64,000 nucleotides of DNA from NCBI RefSeq assembly GCF_000021305.1, contig NC_011772.1, positions 3,510,001-3,574,000 of the forward strand, given 5' to 3'. Under the pieces are notes generated by a model, which worked only from the letters and a program-made list of their open reading frames with translations, was not told the DNA's origin and made no database searches. Source of the DNA: Bacillus cereus G9842. Lineage in GTDB: Bacteria > Bacillota > Bacilli > Bacillales > Bacillaceae_G. Position 1 is the first letter of the stretch. Each line of letters opens with the position of its first letter. Shown here in pieces: positions 9,720 to 18,000 of the stretch. A program made the position numbers and the translations under genes.

Positions 9720-10058
9720 TTAGCACATTACTTCAATTGTAAATCCACCAGGTGCTTCAACGTAAAATGTATATGCATGGGCATGCTTAGGAGGCTCCAC
9801 CAAAAATCCATCTTTCTTCAATCTTTGATTTATCTTATCTACTTGTTCTTCACTTCCTTGTGGAAATCCTACATGAAATGTTTTTGGATACTGAACTTCT
9901 TTTCCCTTCATTAAAGTTAGTATAAATCCATCATTATCACGCATAACTACAAAGGCATTCCCCCTTGTTCCACTACAAATTAAACCAAAATACCTCTCTA
10001 AAAACTCTCTAGATGCTGTTACATCTGTAACTGTTAAATTAAGATGTTTAATTCCCAA
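9720..10058 (-). CDS. VOC (glyoxalase/dioxygenase-like) family protein
   Basis: 112 residues, a single vicinal-oxygen-chelate domain. Likely metal ligands are His5 (IKHLNLTV), the His in TFHVGF and the Glu in the closing FTIEVMC strand, the normal pattern for glyoxalase and fosfomycin/bleomycin-resistance relatives. The substrate cannot be named from sequence. It appears to be transcribed alone: a terminator lies downstream and a separate terminator-bounded gene lies upstream. Confidence 0.85.
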   Translation of the reverse strand: MGIKHLNLTVTDVTASREFLERYFGLICSGTRGNAFVVMRDNDGFILTLMKGKEVQYPKTFHVGFPQGSEEQVDKINQRLKKDGFLVEPPKHAHAYTFYVEAPGGFTIEVMC

Positions 10059-10100
10059 TCCTCCACCTTCTTTCTCAATTTTCTAATATTTTATCATACA

Positions 10101-10130
10101 AATAAAAAACACGCCTTTCACAGCGTGTTT
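10101..10130 (-). terminator. Terminator of the 10130-10465 gene
   Basis: Stem AAACACGC / GCGTGTTT (10107-10114 with 10123-10130), followed on the minus strand by TTTTTT. The stem touches the stop codon. Confidence 0.85.
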
Positions 10131-10465
10131 CATTGCTTCACATATACTTCAACAATTGGATTATCTTTGTTATCTGCATGTAAGCGTATATTCGCTTCAC
10201 TCGTATTATAAATGCTGGCTAATAGCATAATTGTTAACAAATTAGGAGTCTTAGCATCACTTCCGTATTTTCTTTCAAGCGCTTCTTTATATTCAAACTC
10301 TAAATCCCCCTGTATATATGTATACACTTCAAATCCATCCTCTAAATTGCAAACTACTGTATCAATAATATCCGCTCCTACTTGTTTCTTCATTTCATCT
10401 CGCAATGCTTCTATAAATTCTTTCCACGGTACTTCGTATGTTTGAAACTGATCTGTAGATTTCAT
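10130..10465 (-). CDS. Small soluble protein of unknown function
   Basis: 111 residues from the ATG at 10465, which has a strong AAGGAGGG site 7 bases upstream; an upstream in-frame ATG at 10519 lacks one. The protein is acidic and soluble, without signal or membrane segments, and I recognise no motif. Its pattern (mixed alpha/beta, with CNLEDGFEVYTYIQGDLEF in the middle) suggests a compact globular domain. It is a single-gene unit with its own terminator, divergent from the Gly/Cys-rich gene. Confidence 0.75.
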   Translation of the reverse strand: MKSTDQFQTYEVPWKEFIEALRDEMKKQVGADIIDTVVCNLEDGFEVYTYIQGDLEFEYKEALERKYGSDAKTPNLLTIMLLASIYNTSEANIRLHADNKDNPIVEVYVKQ

Positions 10466-10556
10466 TGCCTTTCCCTCCTTACTATATCCTTTCTCTATAT
10501 TTCCCCTTTCATATAACAATTATGATAGGTAGGTCATTCGTACAAGCCGCACTTGT

Positions 10557-10587
10557 CCCCCTTACATATCGTATTACTGTAAGGGGG
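10557..10587 (+). promoter_or_regulatory. Inverted repeat with a sigmaK-like -10 in the leader of the Gly/Cys-rich gene
   Basis: A perfect 10-bp inverted repeat (CCCCCTTACA at 10557-10566, TGTAAGGGGG at 10578-10587) with an 11-base loop ends just before the GGAGG site of the gene at 10602. It spans CATATCGTA (10565-10573), which fits the sigmaK -10 form CATANNNTA. No convincing -35 AC was found at the proper distance. It could be an operator, an RNA hairpin near the ribosome site, or a fortuitous promoter match. Confidence 0.4.
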
Positions 10588-10601
10588 AAGGAGGACAGAA
10601 C

Positions 10602-10994
10602 ATGCATAGACAAAGATGTTATGATACGTGCCGACGTTATTTCGGTAAAGTTGTTCGAATTGAAGATCGCGATGGTCGCATTCATTTAGGCAAAATAATC
10701 GATGTGACAAATGAATCTGTATGGATCGAACCAATGCAACAGCGCTCATCTTTTGATACAGGATTCGGATACTATGACGCATATGCAAACGGTGGTTGTG
10801 ATCTTTGCGGCGGCATTAGCAGGTGTGATAGTTGCGGATTTGGTTGCGGTGGTGGATTCAGTAGCTGTGGATGTGGCGGTCGTGGTTGCGGTAATTGTGG
10901 TGGCGGCGGCTGTGGTGGCGGTTGTGGCTGGGGCGTTGAACTTGGATTTGGTTTCATCTTCGGAATTACTTTAGCTGCATTATTTTTCATTTAA
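10602..10994 (+). CDS. Gly/Cys-rich protein with a short beta-barrel-like N-terminus, possibly spore surface
   Basis: 130 residues. Residues 1-50 (with GKVVRIEDRDGRIHLGKI) look like a small Sm- or SH3-like beta domain. Residues about 63-108 are made of Gly and Cys (some 15 Cys, with CGGG and CGNC units), and the end is a hydrophobic glycine-rich helix, FGFIFGITLAALFF. Such Cys/Gly-rich proteins are common in Bacillus spore coat or exosporium, where they are cross-linked by disulfides; that role here is inference, weakly backed by a sigmaK-like -10 upstream. Start supported by GGAGG 7 bases before ATG. Confidence 0.7.
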   Translation: MHRQRCYDTCRRYFGKVVRIEDRDGRIHLGKIIDVTNESVWIEPMQQRSSFDTGFGYYDAYANGGCDLCGGISRCDSCGFGCGGGFSSCGCGGRGCGNCGGGGCGGGCGWGVELGFGFIFGITLAALFFI

Positions 10995-11000
10995 CATAGT

Positions 11001-11034
11001 AAAGAGTTGACTACCTTTAGCCAACTCTTTTTCT
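11001..11034 (+). terminator. Terminator between convergent genes
   Basis: Stem AAAGAGTTG / CAACTCTTT (11001-11009 with 11022-11030) followed by TTTCTTTATTT on the plus strand. It ends the Gly/Cys-rich gene. Confidence 0.8.
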
Positions 11035-11754
11035 TTATTTTTCACATATAAAAATACGATGCCCTAAAATATGTTGGTACATAAGCCGTACATTTTCATG
11101 CTGTACCCATGCCTCATATAACTCATTCGGAATATATGTTGATACATTCCATTCCGGCTCTTCTATATAGCTAGATATCGTTTCTGCAATTGTACCACCG
11201 CCAGCAATTGTAATTCTTTTGAAATTTGCTTTCTGAAATAGTTGTACCCACTCATTCTCAGTTAATAATTCTTTCATGCCATATAATTGGGCAATTTTTT
11301 CTTCCTCACTCTTCTCAATATGTGTATTAATAATCATTTCAATGACAACAAGCTTACCATCCTTCTGTAATACACGATAGCACTCTGATATAACCCTTTC
11401 TTTATCTGTAAAAGCGAGTATCGATTCCCCAAGCACAAACTCAAATGAATCATTTAAACAAGGTAATCGCTCTGCATCACCTTGAATCAATTGTACATTC
11501 AATCTTTCAAACAACCATCTATCTTTCGCTTTTTGAATCATAATTTCATTCTTTTCAACCGCTGTTACTTTATAACCGAATTCTTTTGTCATGTAAGCCG
11601 CTGTTTTCCCTGTACCACAACCTATCTCAAGGACATCCGCTCCTTGTCTAAGAGGCAGTTGTGCTAGCAATTGTTTTGTTAACGTAAAACCACCAGGATG
11701 AGCACTTCCTATTCCGTAATAAGCTAAGAAATCGATGTAAGTATTTCGTTCCAT
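11035..11754 (-). CDS. Class I SAM-dependent methyltransferase
   Basis: 239 residues. The SAM-binding motif I is VLEIGCGTGKTAAYM at about residue 40, followed by motif II with the acidic residue in VTAVEKNEIM and a later GDAERLPC loop, as in UbiE/Methyltransf_11 proteins. The substrate is not predictable. Ribosome site GGGAGA just upstream of ATG. It stands alone between the Gly/Cys-rich gene (convergent) and the OppA cluster. Confidence 0.88.
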   Translation of the reverse strand: MERNTYIDFLAYYGIGSAHPGGFTLTKQLLAQLPLRQGADVLEIGCGTGKTAAYMTKEFGYKVTAVEKNEIMIQKAKDRWLFERLNVQLIQGDAERLPCLNDSFEFVLGESILAFTDKERVISECYRVLQKDGKLVVIEMIINTHIEKSEEEKIAQLYGMKELLTENEWVQLFQKANFKRITIAGGGTIAETISSYIEEPEWNVSTYIPNELYEAWVQHENVRLMYQHILGHRIFICEK

Positions 11755-11803
11755 GGGATTCTCCCTTTTTTATTTTATATATTCAAGGAAGAATGAAAAG
11801 TGC

Positions 11804-11829
11804 ATAAAAAAAGGGCGCATCACGCGCCC
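11804..11829 (-). terminator. Terminator of the first oppA-like gene
   Basis: GC-rich stem GGGCGC / GCGCCC (11813-11818 with 11824-11829), 5-base loop, followed by seven T on the minus strand. Confidence 0.9.
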
Positions 11830-11836
11830 CCTCAGC

Positions 11837-13531
11837 TTATTTTTCCTCACCGATATATGCCCATTTGTAGCTGTAATCTCCACCAACTGGGTGGTGAACA
11901 ATTCCTTTTACTTTTGCTCTTTGAACAATTGCATCACCACGTTGATATAATGGTGCAATTGCTGCATCTTCCAGTAACATTTTCTCCGCTTTCAGTAAGC
12001 TATCCCAACGATCTTTCGTTTTCGTTAATAGCTCGCCTTTACCTTTTTGCACAATTTCATCATATTTAGGATTTGAATATCCTGTTTGGTTATGAGGCCC
12101 ATTTGTAACGAACATATCAATGAACGTCATTGGATCTAAGTAGTCAGGGCCCCAACCAGCGTAAGATAAATCATAATCTAGATCTGATTCTAATTTTAAC
12201 TTTTGTTTAAATGGCTGGTTTTTCAAATTCACTGTTAAGCCTGGTAAGTTTTTCTCAAGTTCTCCTTTTAAGAACTCTCCTACTTTTTTCGCACCATCAC
12301 CATCATAGTTTAATAGTTCTACTGTAATTGCATCTTTTCCAAGTTCTTTTTTCGCTTTTTCCCAATGCTCTTTTGCCTTTTTCACATCTGTTTTTAAAAT
12401 ATCTCCATTTTCTTTACGGAAGTCTTTTCCATCTGGGCTCTTAGCAAATTCTTTTGGTACTAAGTAATCTGCAGGTGTAGAACCATCATTTAAAATTACA
12501 TTCGTTAAGCCTTTTTTATCATACGCTTTTGCAATCGCTAAACGTAAATCTTTGCTCTTTAGCACTGTATCTTGCCCACCACGTTTTTGGTTTAAGCGTA
12601 AGAAGTACGTTGACGGTGTTTTTTGTGTAAAGAAATCGGGGCTTGATTTATATTTGTCAACAAATTCAGATGTAAGTCCTGAGCGATCAATTTGTCCACT
12701 TTCATATAAATTGACACGTGTACCGCTATCTTTTACCACATTAAAGTTAATTTCTTCCAACTTAACTGTTTTATTATCCCAGTATTGTGCATTTTTCTTT
12801 AACTTCCAACCTTCTTCATGTTTCCAGTCTGTTAATGTAAATGGTCCGTTGTATAACGTTGTATCTGCTTCTAAACCGTACTTTTCTCCTTTTTCTTTTA
12901 CAAACTTCTCGTTTAATGGATAAAATGTTCCAAATGAAGTTAATTCTACAAAGTAAGGAACTGGATTTTCTAATTCTACTTCTAACGTATAGTCATCTAC
13001 AGCTTTTACTCCTAACGTATCTAGCTCAGCTTTTCCTTCATTAATCGCTTGTGCATTTTTTAAATCAAACATAATGTATGCATATTCTGCTGCTGTATTT
13101 TTATCTACCGCACGTTTCCAAGAGAATACGAAATCTTTTGCTGTTACAGGCTCTCCATTTGACCATTTTGCATTTTTATTCAATGTAAATGTATATTTTT
13201 TACCATCATCACTCTTTTTATATGATTCAGCAACCCCTGGTGTTGCTTTATTATCTTTATCAAGTCTATACAAACCTTCCATTACGTTGTTTAAAGCGAG
13301 AAACGATACTTGGTCTGTCGCTTTAGCAGAGTCCATAGATGGAATCTCTTGAGACTCTGTTAAATTAAGCACTTGCTTCGCCGCTAGCTTTCCGCCTTCT
13401 TTTTCACTGCTTTTTGGTGTTGTGCTTGCTTTATCTTTTTCCCCAGATCCAGAGCAAGCTGTTAATGCCATACTCATTACTAAAACTGGTGCTACTACCG
13501 CTGTTAATTTTTTCATCTTTTTTCTCTTCAT
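11837..13531 (-). CDS. OppA-like oligopeptide ABC transporter substrate-binding lipoprotein (copy 1)
   Basis: 564 residues. A lipoprotein signal peptide (lipobox LTAC, Cys at about 26) is followed by an SBP family 5 domain, with the typical YTFTLNKNAKWSNGEPVTAKDF stretch near residue 110. Such proteins bind peptides outside the membrane and hand them to an Opp-type permease, which is not encoded in this window. Start supported by GGGAGGG 7 bases upstream. It is the last of three tandem paralogues on the minus strand; each copy has its own promoter of the same design. Sequence similarity to copies 2 and 3 is high throughout. Confidence 0.93.
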   Translation of the reverse strand: MKRKKMKKLTAVVAPVLVMSMALTACSGSGEKDKASTTPKSSEKEGGKLAAKQVLNLTESQEIPSMDSAKATDQVSFLALNNVMEGLYRLDKDNKATPGVAESYKKSDDGKKYTFTLNKNAKWSNGEPVTAKDFVFSWKRAVDKNTAAEYAYIMFDLKNAQAINEGKAELDTLGVKAVDDYTLEVELENPVPYFVELTSFGTFYPLNEKFVKEKGEKYGLEADTTLYNGPFTLTDWKHEEGWKLKKNAQYWDNKTVKLEEINFNVVKDSGTRVNLYESGQIDRSGLTSEFVDKYKSSPDFFTQKTPSTYFLRLNQKRGGQDTVLKSKDLRLAIAKAYDKKGLTNVILNDGSTPADYLVPKEFAKSPDGKDFRKENGDILKTDVKKAKEHWEKAKKELGKDAITVELLNYDGDGAKKVGEFLKGELEKNLPGLTVNLKNQPFKQKLKLESDLDYDLSYAGWGPDYLDPMTFIDMFVTNGPHNQTGYSNPKYDEIVQKGKGELLTKTKDRWDSLLKAEKMLLEDAAIAPLYQRGDAIVQRAKVKGIVHHPVGGDYSYKWAYIGEEK

Positions 13532-13904
13532 TTTTGTACCCTCCCCAATTATATGTACGCTATTAACATTTAGAGATTCCCTACTAACTTTCGTTATCAG
13601 AAAATTCTTATTAATTAATATTCTACTGTTTTTTCTAGTTTTGTAAAGTATTTTTGTAAATTTTCTAAAAATTTATTTTTTTATGATAGTAACTTGTTGT
13701 TTTAACTACTATATGAATTATCCCCCGTCTACTATATGTAAACATCCATTCCCTTATTCCACTCTATTACTACGTTCTATATTTTTCTTATTAGCATGAG
13801 GTCTCTTACTATCATTCATCTTTCTTACTACTTACTGACCTCTCTAATTTCCTCGGATAGAACCTTCTTTATTACCTATCCGATTCTCAATAGGCTAACG
13901 AGAT
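13532..13904. other. Intergenic region: leader and promoter of copy 1, tail of copy 2
   Basis: 373 bases. The left part is the leader and promoter of copy 1. A stretch near 13728 (TCTACTATATGTA) recurs near 15815 upstream of copy 2, showing that the upstream DNA was duplicated with the gene. No terminator of the strength seen after copies 1 and 3 is present after copy 2. Confidence 0.6.
13620..13647 (-). promoter_or_regulatory. SigmaA-like promoter of oppA-like copy 1
   Basis: On the minus strand: TTTACA (13642-13647), 16-base spacer, TAGAAT (13620-13625). The same element stands before copies 2 and 3. Confidence 0.75.
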
Positions 13905-15651
13905 TTATTCCCTTATACATACTAAAAAGCATTTCACTTTATTTTTTCCGCCATCCTCAGTTACATACGCCCACTTAAAGCTATATTCTGAACTGATGTT
14001 ATGTTTCACAATTCCTTTTACATTCGGTTTCATTACGTACGATCTTCCTGTTTGATATAAAGGAACTAACCCTGCATCTTCTTCAAGGAATAATTTCTCA
14101 GCTTTCCCTAACGTTTCCCAGCGTTTTTTCGCATCACTCATTAATTCATTACCTGCTTTTCCTACCATTTCATCGTATTTTGGATTTGAATAACTCATTT
14201 GGTTGTACGGGCTCTTCGATTCAAACATATCAATAAATGTCATTGGATCCGCATAGTCTGGACTCCAACCTGCATAAGAAATTTCATAATCTTGCGCAGT
14301 TTCTAATTTTAATTTTTGTTTGAACGGCTGAATTTTTGTATTAATTGTTACACCTTTTAAATTTTTCTCAATTTGATCTTTTACATAGTCAGCAATCTTT
14401 TTCGCAGTTCCATCATCATAGCTTAGCAATTCAATTGTAACTTGATCTTTTCCAAGTTCTTTTTCCGCTGCTTCCCAAGCTGCTGCACCTTTTTTCGGAT
14501 CATATTTTAGACCATTTTTAAATGCACCTTGGTAATCTTTACCACAAGGACCTGTCGCAAGCCCTTTTGGTACTAATTGATCTGTTGCTTTTGAACCGTT
14601 ATTTAAAATAACGTTCGCTAAGCCTTTTTTATCAACTGATAATGCAATTGCTTCACGAAGTTTTTTGCTCTTTAAAGGCGTATCTTGTCCGTTACGTTTT
14701 TGATTTAAACGTAAGAAGAATGTACTTGATTCCGCATACTCACCATATTCTTCTTTGTTCGATTTATATTTATCTACAAACTCTCCTGATAGTAATGTAA
14801 AATCAATTGATCCTGTATCATATAAGTTTACTTTCGTTGCAACCTCTTTTACTACACTATAGTTAATTTCTTCTAATTTCACAGTCTTTTTATCCCAGTA
14901 CTTATCATTTTTCTTTAGCTGCCAACCTTGTTCATGTTTCCATGAAGACATAACGAACGGTCCGTTATACAACGTTGTATCTGCTTCTAAACCGAACTTA
15001 TCTCCTTTTTCTTTTACGAACTTTTCATTTAAAGGATAGTACGATGGGAATGCCATTAAATTCAAGAAATACGGTACTGGCTTTTCTAATTCTACTTCTA
15101 GTGTATAATCATCTACCGCTTTTGCTCCTAAATCTGTTAGAGGTTTTTCACCTTTATTAATTGCTTCTGCATTTTTAATATAGAAAGCGATAAACACATA
15201 TTCTGCCGCTGTATTTTTATCAAGTAAGCGTTGCCATCCATATACGAAATCTTTCGCTGTTACAGGATCACCGTTTGACCATTTTGCATCTTTACGTAGT
15301 TTAAATGTATATTTTTTGCCATCCTCGCTTTTCGTACTAGACTCTGCCGCAGCAGGAATTGACTTATTATCTTTATCAAGGCGATATAGGCCTTCCATCG
15401 TGTTCCCTAAAATTTGCGCACCTAATGTATCAGTAGATTTAGAAGTATCCATCGTCGGAATTTCTTGGTTTTCCGTACGATTTAATACTTGTTTCGCTGC
15501 ATATTTAATATCAGATTTTTTTCTTCCCCACTATTTGATGTAGTAGTCGTTTTCTTTTCCCCACCTGATCCAGAACATGCTGTCAATGCAACACTCATCG
15601 CTAAAACTGGTATTACAACTGCCGTTAACTTTTTCATTTTTTTCTCTTCAT
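13905..15651 (-). pseudogene. OppA-like substrate-binding lipoprotein (copy 2), broken by A-tract indels
   Basis: A long uninterrupted body (SBP family 5, about 500 residues) matches copies 1 and 3, but the N-terminus is out of frame. The ATG with the ribosome site (15651) meets TGA after five codons because one base is missing before the second ATG (A7 at 15637-15643). Restarting there (15637) gives a good lipoprotein signal (LTAC), but the frame is lost about 40 codons later at another A7 (15516-15522); one more A restores the match to the paralogues. At the 3' end an A6 (13942-13947) lacks one A, so the reading frame runs past the expected stop. Three one-base losses in A-tracts mean either recent decay, or sequencing error; the body shows no other lesion. 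Confidence 0.8.
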
Positions 15652-15740
15652 TTTTGTACCCTCCCTAATTATATGTACATTACCAACCCTTGAGAGACCC
15701 CTTACTAAAGACTTTTTTTTAGAAGATTACAACTAATGTC

Positions 15741-15768
15741 ATTCTACTCTTTTTTCCGTAATTGCAAA
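15741..15768 (-). promoter_or_regulatory. SigmaA-like promoter of oppA-like copy 2
   Basis: Minus strand: TTTGCA (15763-15768), 16-base spacer, TAGAAT (15741-15746). It is intact although the gene is broken. Confidence 0.7.
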
Positions 15769-15892
15769 TAGGTTTATTTTAAATATTCTGTTTTTTATTT
15801 AGTAGGATTTATCTTCTATCTACTATATGTACATACTATACACCTTATTCTCCTCTATTTAACCATACTAAAAATTAGTATTTTAAGCTCAC

Positions 15893-15937
15893 AAAAAAAG
15901 CATTTAAAAGTAGCTAAGCCACTTTTAAATGCTTTTT
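15893..15937 (-). terminator. Terminator of oppA-like copy 3
   Basis: Perfect 17-bp stem (15895-15911 with 15921-15937), 9-base loop, with T-runs on both sides. Confidence 0.92.
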
Positions 15938-15945
15938 CAACTCTA

Positions 15946-17649
15946 TTATTTTTCAGTAACATATGCCCACTTATAGCTGTATTCTGGGCTAATATTATGC
16001 TTAACAACACCTTTTACATGCGGTTTCATAACATAAGATCTAGCACTTTGATATAAAGGTACAAGAGCTACATCTTCTTGAAGAAGTAGTTTCTCTGCTT
16101 TTCCTAGTTCCTCCCAGCGTTTCTTCGCATCACTCATTAATTCCCCACCAGCTTTTTTAATTATTTCATCATATTTCTGATCAGAGAAACTCATTTGGTT
16201 ATGAGAGTGCTTACTTTCAAACATATCTAAATATGTCATTGGATCCGCATAATCTGGGCTCCATCCACCATATGAAATATCATAATCTTGATCTGATTCT
16301 AATTTAAGTTTTTGTTTAAACGGCTGCAGTTTAATATTTACTGTTACACCTTTTAAGTTTTTCTCAATTTGATCTTTTACATATTCCCCAACTTTTTTCG
16401 CATTACCAGTATCATAGTTTAAAAACTCAATTGTAACTTGATCTTTTCCAAGTTCTTTTTTCGCTTCTTCCCATGCAGCAGCTGCTTTTTTCGCATCTGG
16501 TTTAATACCGTTTTTAAACGTTTCTTGGAAGTCTTTCCCATCAGGTCCAGCTGCTAAGCCTTTCGGCACTAAATAATCTGCAGGTTTTGACCCATCATTT
16601 AAAATAACATTTGTTAAATTCTTTTTATCAATTGATAGCGCAATTGCTTCACGTAATTTCTTGCTCTTTAATGGTGTATCTTGTCCACCACGTTTCTGGT
16701 TTAAACGTATAAAGAACGTACTTGGTTCGTTATACACCCCATATTCCTCTTTATTATTTCTATATTTGTCAACAAATTCACCTGTTAATAAGGAGAAATC
16801 AATTTGACCACTATCATATAAATTCACATTAGTTGCTGGCTCTTTTACAACACTATAGTTAATTTCATCTAATTTCACAGTCTTTTTATCCCAATATTGA
16901 TCATTCTTCTTCAGTTTCCAACCTTGCTCATGCTTCCAATCAGTAAGAACGAACGGTCCATTATATACAGTTGTATCAGATTCTAAACCGTATTTATCCC
17001 CTTTTTCTTTTACAAATTTCTCATTTAATGGATAGTACGATGGGAATGCTACTAAGTTTAAGAAGTATGGTACTGCTTGTTCTAATTCAACTTCTAAAGT
17101 AAGGTCATCTACTGCTTTAACTCCTAGTTCTGTTACAGGTTTTTCACCTTTATTAACCGCTTCTGCATTTTTAATTGGGAATGCAATGAATGCATACTCA
17201 GCAGCTGTTTTTGGATCTAATAAACGTTGCCATGCAAATACGAAATCTTTCGCTGTTACAGGATCACCATTTGACCATTTTGCATCTTTACGTAATTTAA
17301 ATGTATATTTTTTACCATCCTCACTCTTCGTGCTTGATTCTGCCGCAGCTGGGATTGGTTTATTCTCTTTATCTAAACGGTATAAGCCTTCCATTGTGTT
17401 CCCTAAAATTTGAGAGCCCAAAGTATCTGTACTCTTCGACGTATCCATTGTTGGAATTTCCTGATTTTCTGTTTTATTGAACACTTGTTTCGTTGCTAAT
17501 TTTTCCCCTGACTTACTATCTCCACCAGAGCTAGAATTTGTGCTTGTCTTCTTATCTCCACCTGATGTAGAACATGCTGTTAACGCCATGCTCATTGCTA
17601 AAACCGGTGCTACAACTGCTGTTAGTTTTTTCATTTGTTTCTTTTTCAT
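15946..17649 (-). CDS. OppA-like oligopeptide ABC transporter substrate-binding lipoprotein (copy 3)
   Basis: 567 residues from the ATG at 17649 (GGAGGG upstream); an earlier in-frame ATG at 17688 would spoil the signal peptide. Lipobox LTAC, then a Ser/Gly/Lys-rich linker (about residues 24-45) and the SBP family 5 domain with YTFKLRKDAKWSNGDPVTAKDF. It is the first and intact member of the tandem array and is closer to copy 2 (shared MDTSKSTDTLG segment) than to copy 1. No Opp permease or ATPase genes are nearby, so these proteins probably feed a transporter encoded elsewhere. Confidence 0.93.
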   Translation of the reverse strand: MKKKQMKKLTAVVAPVLAMSMALTACSTSGGDKKTSTNSSSGGDSKSGEKLATKQVFNKTENQEIPTMDTSKSTDTLGSQILGNTMEGLYRLDKENKPIPAAAESSTKSEDGKKYTFKLRKDAKWSNGDPVTAKDFVFAWQRLLDPKTAAEYAFIAFPIKNAEAVNKGEKPVTELGVKAVDDLTLEVELEQAVPYFLNLVAFPSYYPLNEKFVKEKGDKYGLESDTTVYNGPFVLTDWKHEQGWKLKKNDQYWDKKTVKLDEINYSVVKEPATNVNLYDSGQIDFSLLTGEFVDKYRNNKEEYGVYNEPSTFFIRLNQKRGGQDTPLKSKKLREAIALSIDKKNLTNVILNDGSKPADYLVPKGLAAGPDGKDFQETFKNGIKPDAKKAAAAWEEAKKELGKDQVTIEFLNYDTGNAKKVGEYVKDQIEKNLKGVTVNIKLQPFKQKLKLESDQDYDISYGGWSPDYADPMTYLDMFESKHSHNQMSFSDQKYDEIIKKAGGELMSDAKKRWEELGKAEKLLLQEDVALVPLYQSARSYVMKPHVKGVVKHNISPEYSYKWAYVTEK

Positions 17650-17998
17650 TTTCTGTACCCTCCCTAATTCTAAACGATAGCTATTCAAGAATTTTCTGAT
17701 AATTCTGTTTTTCTCTATATATTTATCAGACGATTCTTACTACTTCTTATTCTACTAATTTTTTAAAATTTGTAAAGTATTATTATTGAAAATTTTTAAA
17801 AAATTATTTTCTTACAGTAATATTCATAAAAATTCCATATGATCTTCAAATTCTATTTCTCTTTCATATAAATGTACCACTTTAATGGTATTTATCATAT
17901 TTACACATTAAATATCTATGAGCTCTTGTTAATAAATAATGTATATTTTTAGAAACTCCTTTCCTACAAAAATAAAAAAAGTCAGCAAAACTGACTTT
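17650..17998. other. Intergenic region between copy 3 and the symporter
   Basis: 349 bases holding the leader and promoter of copy 3 on the minus strand and the symporter terminator at its right end. The A/T-rich part between (17780-17970) shows no ORF with a ribosome site. Confidence 0.6.
17749..17776 (-). promoter_or_regulatory. SigmaA-like promoter of oppA-like copy 3
   Basis: Minus strand: TTTACA (17771-17776), 16-base spacer, TAGAAT (17749-17754). Same spacing and extended AGTAGAAT -10 as copies 1 and 2. Confidence 0.75.
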
Positions 17999-18000
17999 TT
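17972..18000 (-). terminator. Terminator of the dicarboxylate symporter gene
   Basis: Stem AAAAAGTCAG / CTGACTTTTT (17976-17985 with 17991-18000), 5-base loop, T-run on the minus strand; the right arm overlaps the stop codon. Confidence 0.9.

Noticed and set aside
10541..10573. A full sigmaK promoter before the Gly/Cys-rich gene
   Set aside because: The -10 form CATANNNTA fits, but no AC pair lies 15-16 bases upstream, so it is listed only as a weak regulatory site.
12552..12923. Plus-strand frames within the oppA-like genes
   Set aside because: Shadows of strongly coding minus-strand sequence, without ribosome sites.
15516..15522. Programmed transcriptional slippage at A7 in oppA-like copy 2
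   Set aside because: Known slippage sites usually need longer runs, and the gene has more than one lesion; decay or sequencing error is simpler.
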